A DNA stretch of 64,000 nt from Rhodobacterales bacterium 52_120_T64. GTDB taxonomy: Bacteria > Pseudomonadota > Alphaproteobacteria > Rhodobacterales > Rhodobacteraceae. The translations under genes were made by a program, and so were the position numbers. Below, one piece after another: positions 63,790-64,000 of the stretch (position 1 is its first letter; each line of letters opens with the position of its first letter). The DNA lies in NCBI GenBank assembly GCA_002162875.1, contig MABA01000004.1, forward strand, positions 62,001-126,000, in the 5' to 3' direction. The notes beneath the pieces are model-generated. The model saw nothing but the letters and a program-made list of their open reading frames with translations, ran no database searches and was not told the origin of the DNA.

Positions 63790-64000
63790 AGTCTGTTACG
63801 ATTCGAAACATTGAATGCAGCAACAACGCACCCGTGATTTTGATCGCTGGGCCGTGCCAATTGGAGAGCCTAAGTCACAGCCGTCAAATAGCAGAAAGCC
63901 TTGTCAGTATTTGTTCAGACCTTGGTGTGCCATTAGTTTTTAAAGGAAGTTTTGACAAAGCTAATCGTACTAGCCTTGCGGGTAAACGCGGTCTGGGGAT
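63786..64000 (+). CDS. kdsA: 3-deoxy-8-phosphooctulonate synthase, 5' part
   Basis: The window ends inside this gene; 71 codons are present. The start reads MKSVTIRNIE and includes the hallmark LIAGPCQLES followed by FKGSFDKANRTS, as in Kdo-8-phosphate synthase, which joins arabinose 5-phosphate and phosphoenolpyruvate. Its start overlaps the kdsB stop (ATGA), so the two are co-translated. Confidence 0.9.
   Translation, partial: MKSVTIRNIECSNNAPVILIAGPCQLESLSHSRQIAESLVSICSDLGVPLVFKGSFDKANRTSLAGKRGLG

Noticed and set aside
1-64000. CRISPR arrays, complete insertion sequences, rRNA genes or replication origins
   Set aside because: No direct-repeat/spacer array, terminal inverted repeats with transposase, rRNA segments or origin motifs were seen.

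Overview
The window is chromosomal DNA of an alphaproteobacterium, most likely a marine member of the Rhodobacterales (Roseobacter group). The pointers are a PccR/ScfR-type regulator beside pccB, a trgA-cysK pair, an AcuI-type acryloyl-CoA reductase, a RutR-type TetR regulator next to reductive pyrimidine genes, and moderate GC content. This placement rests on gene content and family knowledge; no 16S gene is present.

Layout. 0.1-5.6 kb holds a methyltransferase, aconitase (acnA), a VOC protein, and a TetR regulator with a small NTF2/SnoaL-like protein. 5.7-19 kb is a reductive pyrimidine catabolism region. One minus-strand operon encodes an ABC importer, dihydropyrimidinase, an N-carbamoyl-amino-acid amidohydrolase and an omega-aminotransferase. 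A divergent rutR-like gene reads from two palindromic operators. Beyond a DUF2061 protein and an XRE regulator lie preT and preA (dihydropyrimidine dehydrogenase) and an EamA permease. Together these turn uracil or thymine into beta-alanine or beta-aminoisobutyrate and then the semialdehyde.

19-32 kb is a propionyl-CoA assimilation region: divergent pccR and pccB, a small hypothetical protein and a lipoprotein, then pccA, methylmalonyl-CoA mutase, a malic enzyme-phosphotransacetylase hybrid and propionyl-CoA synthetase. TTTGCAAA-type operators lie between pccR and pccB. 32-38.6 kb is a minus-strand surface-polysaccharide block: a two-domain glycosyltransferase, a kpsM/kpsT/kpsE-like exporter and a nucleotide-sugar dehydrogenase. 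The ATPase has lost several catalytic hallmarks and the KpsE-like protein is short.

38.7-46.2 kb carries an acyl-CoA dehydrogenase with acuI, a class V aminotransferase, trgA-cysK and a large MscS-type channel. A tRNA-Ser(GGA) at 46.4 kb is followed by a decayed integrase fragment, the scar of an old integration. 47-60.3 kb is a myo-inositol catabolism locus: iolD-iolC-iolB-aldolase-iolG on minus, and Gfo/Idh-iolE-Gfo/Idh on plus. It also has a LacI regulator and a sugar ABC importer, and two identical 16-bp palindromes mark its two divergent promoters. The window ends with a second LacI-type regulator, a divergent phytanoyl-CoA-dioxygenase-like gene, and kdsB with the start of kdsA (Kdo synthesis).

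The most unusual items are the degenerate KpsT-like ATPase with its shortened partner, the two-domain glycosyltransferase, and an 11-bp-period repeat present almost identically at two unlinked intergenic sites. Also notable is the operator logic that appears to place the reductive pyrimidine genes under a RutR-type regulator.
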